The notes under the pieces were generated by a model. That model was not told where the DNA came from and did no database searches. It saw only the letters and a list, made by a program, of their open reading frames with translations. This document shows positions 6,494-7,596 of a stretch of 7,596 nucleotides of DNA, one piece after another; within the stretch, counting starts at the first letter, position 1; every line of letters starts with the position of its first letter. Both the position numbers and the translations under genes were made by a program. Source of the stretch: Sphingomonas sp. (GTDB lineage: Bacteria > Pseudomonadota > Alphaproteobacteria > Sphingomonadales > Sphingomonadaceae); NCBI GenBank assembly GCA_030824725.1, contig JAPJRE010000193.1, positions 1 to 7,596 on the forward strand, read 5' to 3'.

Positions 6494-6586
6494 GGGTGGG
6501 AGCCGGAACGACCCGGGACGAAATCGTTACGGCTGCTTCCTTCCGGACCTGACCGGGTTGGCGACGATCCCGTCCGCCCGACTCCC
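6494..6586 (-). ncRNA. ffs: Signal recognition particle RNA (4.5S type)
   Basis: The minus strand contains the nearly invariant SRP domain IV core: GGTCAGGTCCGGAAGGAAGC and then AGCC (6554-6531), with the GGAA tetraloop and the asymmetric internal loop that bind Ffh. Flanking arms extend the single helix: GGGAG at 6586-6582 pairs with CTCCC at 6502-6498, and GACGGGATCGT with ACGATTTCGTC inside. This gives about 93 nt, similar to other short bacterial SRP RNAs. The 3' end is approximate. It works with Ffh in cotranslational targeting to the membrane. It sits upstream of dnaX, an association known in Alphaproteobacteria, with the CPBP gene in between. Confidence 0.95.
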
Positions 6587-6593
6587 GCGGCGC

Positions 6594-6622
6594 ATATGGG
6601 GGAAGCGCACGCGGGTGGCAAG
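6594..6622 (-). promoter_or_regulatory. Promoter of ffs, RpoH-like boxes
   Basis: On the minus strand, CTTGCCA (6622-6616), a 14-nt spacer and CCCCATAT (6601-6594) precede the first paired base of the SRP RNA (6586) by 7 nt, exactly where a start site is expected. CCCCATAT is a full match to the sigma-32 -10 consensus CCCCATNT, and CTTG matches the most conserved part of the -35. The same bases can also be read as a housekeeping promoter, TTGCCA-N17-CATATG. The position is strong; which sigma factor uses it is open, and both may. Confidence 0.55.
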
Positions 6623-6637
6623 AGTGCAATTGTCGGC

Positions 6638-6766
6638 TCAGCCGGTCACCTGGAACAGCTTCCACAGGACCAGCCACAACATGGCCACCATCGACACCAG
6701 CGCAATCACGCTGGTCGCGGTGGGCCCGAAGCCCGATTGACGACGATGAGACCGATCGAGACGCAT
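6638..6766 (-). CDS. 42-aa single-span membrane microprotein
   Basis: This small ORF starts at ATG 6766 and ends with TGA at 6640-6638. The product has a basic N-terminus (MRLDRSHRRQSGFGPT) followed by one hydrophobic segment (about residues 17-38, TSVIALVSMVAMLWLVLWK) and a short end, FQVTG. The positive-inside pattern predicts N-terminus in the cytoplasm. A strong Shine-Dalgarno run, GGAGGAGGG, lies 8-9 nt before the ATG. That ribosome site plus the membrane-protein composition are the reasons to call it real. It lies between ecfG and ffs in the same direction, and its stop is 15 nt before the ffs -35 box. Function unknown. Confidence 0.6.
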   Translation of the reverse strand: MRLDRSHRRQSGFGPTATSVIALVSMVAMLWLVLWKLFQVTG

Positions 6767-6767
6767 G

Positions 6768-6799
6768 AAACCTGCCCTCCTCCAAGGAAGGACAGGTTT
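6768..6799 (-). promoter_or_regulatory. Hairpin sequestering the microprotein ribosome-binding site
   Basis: In the minus-strand transcript, bases 6799-6787 pair with 6780-6768 to form a 13-bp stem closed by a 6-nt loop (CUUGGA). Two of the pairs are G-U. The plus-strand transcript would have C-A mismatches at those same positions, so the fold is specific to this direction. The Shine-Dalgarno GGAGGAGGG of the 42-aa ORF lies in the 3' arm and loop, and the stem ends one base before the ATG. It could be a translational switch (for example thermosensing) or a terminator for ecfG. No U-tract follows, which favours the former. Confidence 0.45.
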
Positions 6800-6830
6800 T
6801 CACGATGCGGGATGGGGTGCGATTGGGAAT

Positions 6831-6848
6831 GTCCACAGGCGCGTGGAC
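6831..6848 (-). terminator. Small hairpin after ecfG
   Basis: GTCCAC (6831-6836) and GTGGAC (6843-6848) form a 6-bp perfect stem with a 6-nt loop, beginning 7 nt after the ecfG stop. There is no U-run on the minus-strand side. It may contribute to 3'-end formation but is short and could be incidental. Confidence 0.25.
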
Positions 6849-6855
6849 GTGCCGC

Positions 6856-7506
6856 TCAACGCTCTCGGCTGAGATCCTCGACTTCGCCCATGATCGTGTC
6901 GAGCGCGGTGCGGCCATCCTCGTTAAGGGAGGTCGAGCGGCGCGAGGGCAGCTGCCCTTCGGACATCAGCGCTTCAAGCGCGACGCGGCCGCGAGCGACG
7001 CGGCTCTTGATCGTCCCGACCGCCACCTGGCAGATTTCGGCCGCCTCTTCATAGGCGAAGCCGCCCGCGCCGACCAGGATCAGCGCCTCGCGCTGCGGCT
7101 GCGGCAAATGGAGCAGCGCGCGCTGCATGTCCGCCAGTTCGACGTGGCGATCCTGGCTCGCCGGGGCCGCCAGCAGGCGATCGGCGACCAGATCGTCCCA
7201 CTCGCCCTTGAAGCGCGCGCGGCGCATCTGGCTGAGATAGAGGTTGCGCAGGATGATGAAGGTCCAGGCGCGCATGTTGGTGCCGGCCTGGAAGCGCTTG
7301 CGCGCGGCCCATGCCTTGAGCAGCGTTTCCTGCACGAGATCGTCGGCGAGATCGCGACTGCCCGAAAGCGAGCGACCGAAGGCGCGGAGGTGCGGGATCA
7401 CCTGTGCCAGCTGCGTCTTGAATTCGGGATCCGACAGCGAAACATGTTCCACCGGGGCCGCAGGCGTGCCCGGTTCGTCGTGATCCGTGTGGGTAGCTTC
7501 GGTCAT
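6856..7506 (-). CDS. ecfG: ECF sigma factor, EcfG family (general stress response)
   Basis: This 216-aa sigma factor has region 2 at about residues 36-100 (DLADDLVQETLLKAW, NMRAWTFIILRNLY, SQMRRARFKGEWDDLV) and region 4 at about 121-175, with the helix-turn-helix AYEEAAEICQVAVGTIKSRV. The stretch ALILVGAGGFAYEEAAEIC and the region 2 sequence are typical of EcfG/SigT. This sigma is released when phosphorylated PhyR binds the anti-sigma NepR, and it transcribes GGAAC-type promoters. A tail of about 40 residues follows region 4. ATG 7506 is preferred because MTEATHTDHD leads into a normal-length N-terminus. The frame stays open to the window edge (possible start ATG 7596 or beyond), so a longer protein cannot be excluded. 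nepR and phyR are normally adjacent and would lie past 7596. Confidence 0.9.
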   Translation of the reverse strand: MTEATHTDHDEPGTPAAPVEHVSLSDPEFKTQLAQVIPHLRAFGRSLSGSRDLADDLVQETLLKAWAARKRFQAGTNMRAWTFIILRNLYLSQMRRARFKGEWDDLVADRLLAAPASQDRHVELADMQRALLHLPQPQREALILVGAGGFAYEEAAEICQVAVGTIKSRVARGRVALEALMSEGQLPSRRSTSLNEDGRTALDTIMGEVEDLSRER

Positions 7507-7596
7507 GCAATCCCGATCGTTAGCGCGCAGGGCGTCGCGGTTCGTTGTCAAGCTGGGGTCGGACGGCTTGATGTCAAGCATCATGCTGTGCAGCAT

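Noticed and set aside
6505..6528. GGAAC-N15-CGTT on the plus strand, an apparent EcfG promoter
   Set aside because: It lies inside the ffs gene on the antisense strand, where the bases are fixed by SRP RNA pairing. The spacer is 15, not 16-17, and no plus-strand gene follows.
5739..7054. Overlapping plus-strand open frames opposite the CPBP, ffs and ecfG genes
   Set aside because: They cross the SRP RNA and the catalytic motifs of real minus-strand genes, and they are Arg/Pro/Ala-rich shadows without ribosome sites.
7546..7577. Two TTGACA hexamers on the minus strand upstream of ecfG, 26 bp apart
   Set aside because: Neither has a recognisable -10 box at 16-18 nt. No GGAAC autoregulatory site is visible in this stretch either, so the true promoter is probably farther upstream, before nepR.
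7583..7596. Palindrome ATGCTG-TG-CAGCAT at the right end
   Set aside because: The 6-bp arms are short enough for chance. It is noted only because the left end also has an inverted repeat, and it is not evidence of a second fold-back.

Overview
The window looks like chromosomal DNA from a sphingomonad (Sphingomonas or a close relative, Alphaproteobacteria). The evidence is high GC, a general-stress sigma factor of the EcfG type, an RpoH with a canonical RpoH box, and an SRP RNA gene close upstream of dnaX and ybaB/ebfC. Most of it is conserved housekeeping sequence. I see no prophage, insertion sequence, CRISPR array or defence island, and no convincing new multi-gene system.

Layout, left to right. 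Positions 1-71 are a perfect 31-bp inverted repeat with a 9-nt spacer. It cuts into the 3' end of a minus-strand JAMM/M67 metalloprotease gene and looks like a fold-back artefact at a contig end. Next are the plus-strand genes rluD (23S pseudouridine synthase), rpoH (heat-shock sigma) and mtgA (monofunctional glycosyltransferase). A pair of REP-like palindromes sits between mtgA and the convergent minus-strand block. Read in the direction of transcription, from right to left, that block is ecfG (7506-6856), a 42-codon membrane microprotein (6766-6638), the SRP RNA gene ffs (about 6586-6494), a CPBP-family membrane protein (6401-5568), dnaX (5556-3898), ybaB/ebfC (3901-3578) and a small single-span membrane protein (3506-3246).

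Regulation is the most interesting layer. Two sigma factors (RpoH and EcfG) are encoded here, and candidate promoters of both classes are visible nearby. RpoH-like boxes (CTTG...CCCAT) lie just upstream of rluD-rpoH and upstream of ffs. An EcfG-like site (GGAAC-N17-GGTT) lies upstream of the 86-aa membrane protein. The 42-codon microprotein has its Shine-Dalgarno inside a 13-bp stem that pairs fully only in the minus-strand transcript. All promoter calls are motif matches by eye, not experimental evidence.

There is no gene-free stretch longer than 300 bases. The main intergenic gaps (3121-3245, 3507-3577, 6402-6493, 6767-6855) are described in the features or findings where something is visible.
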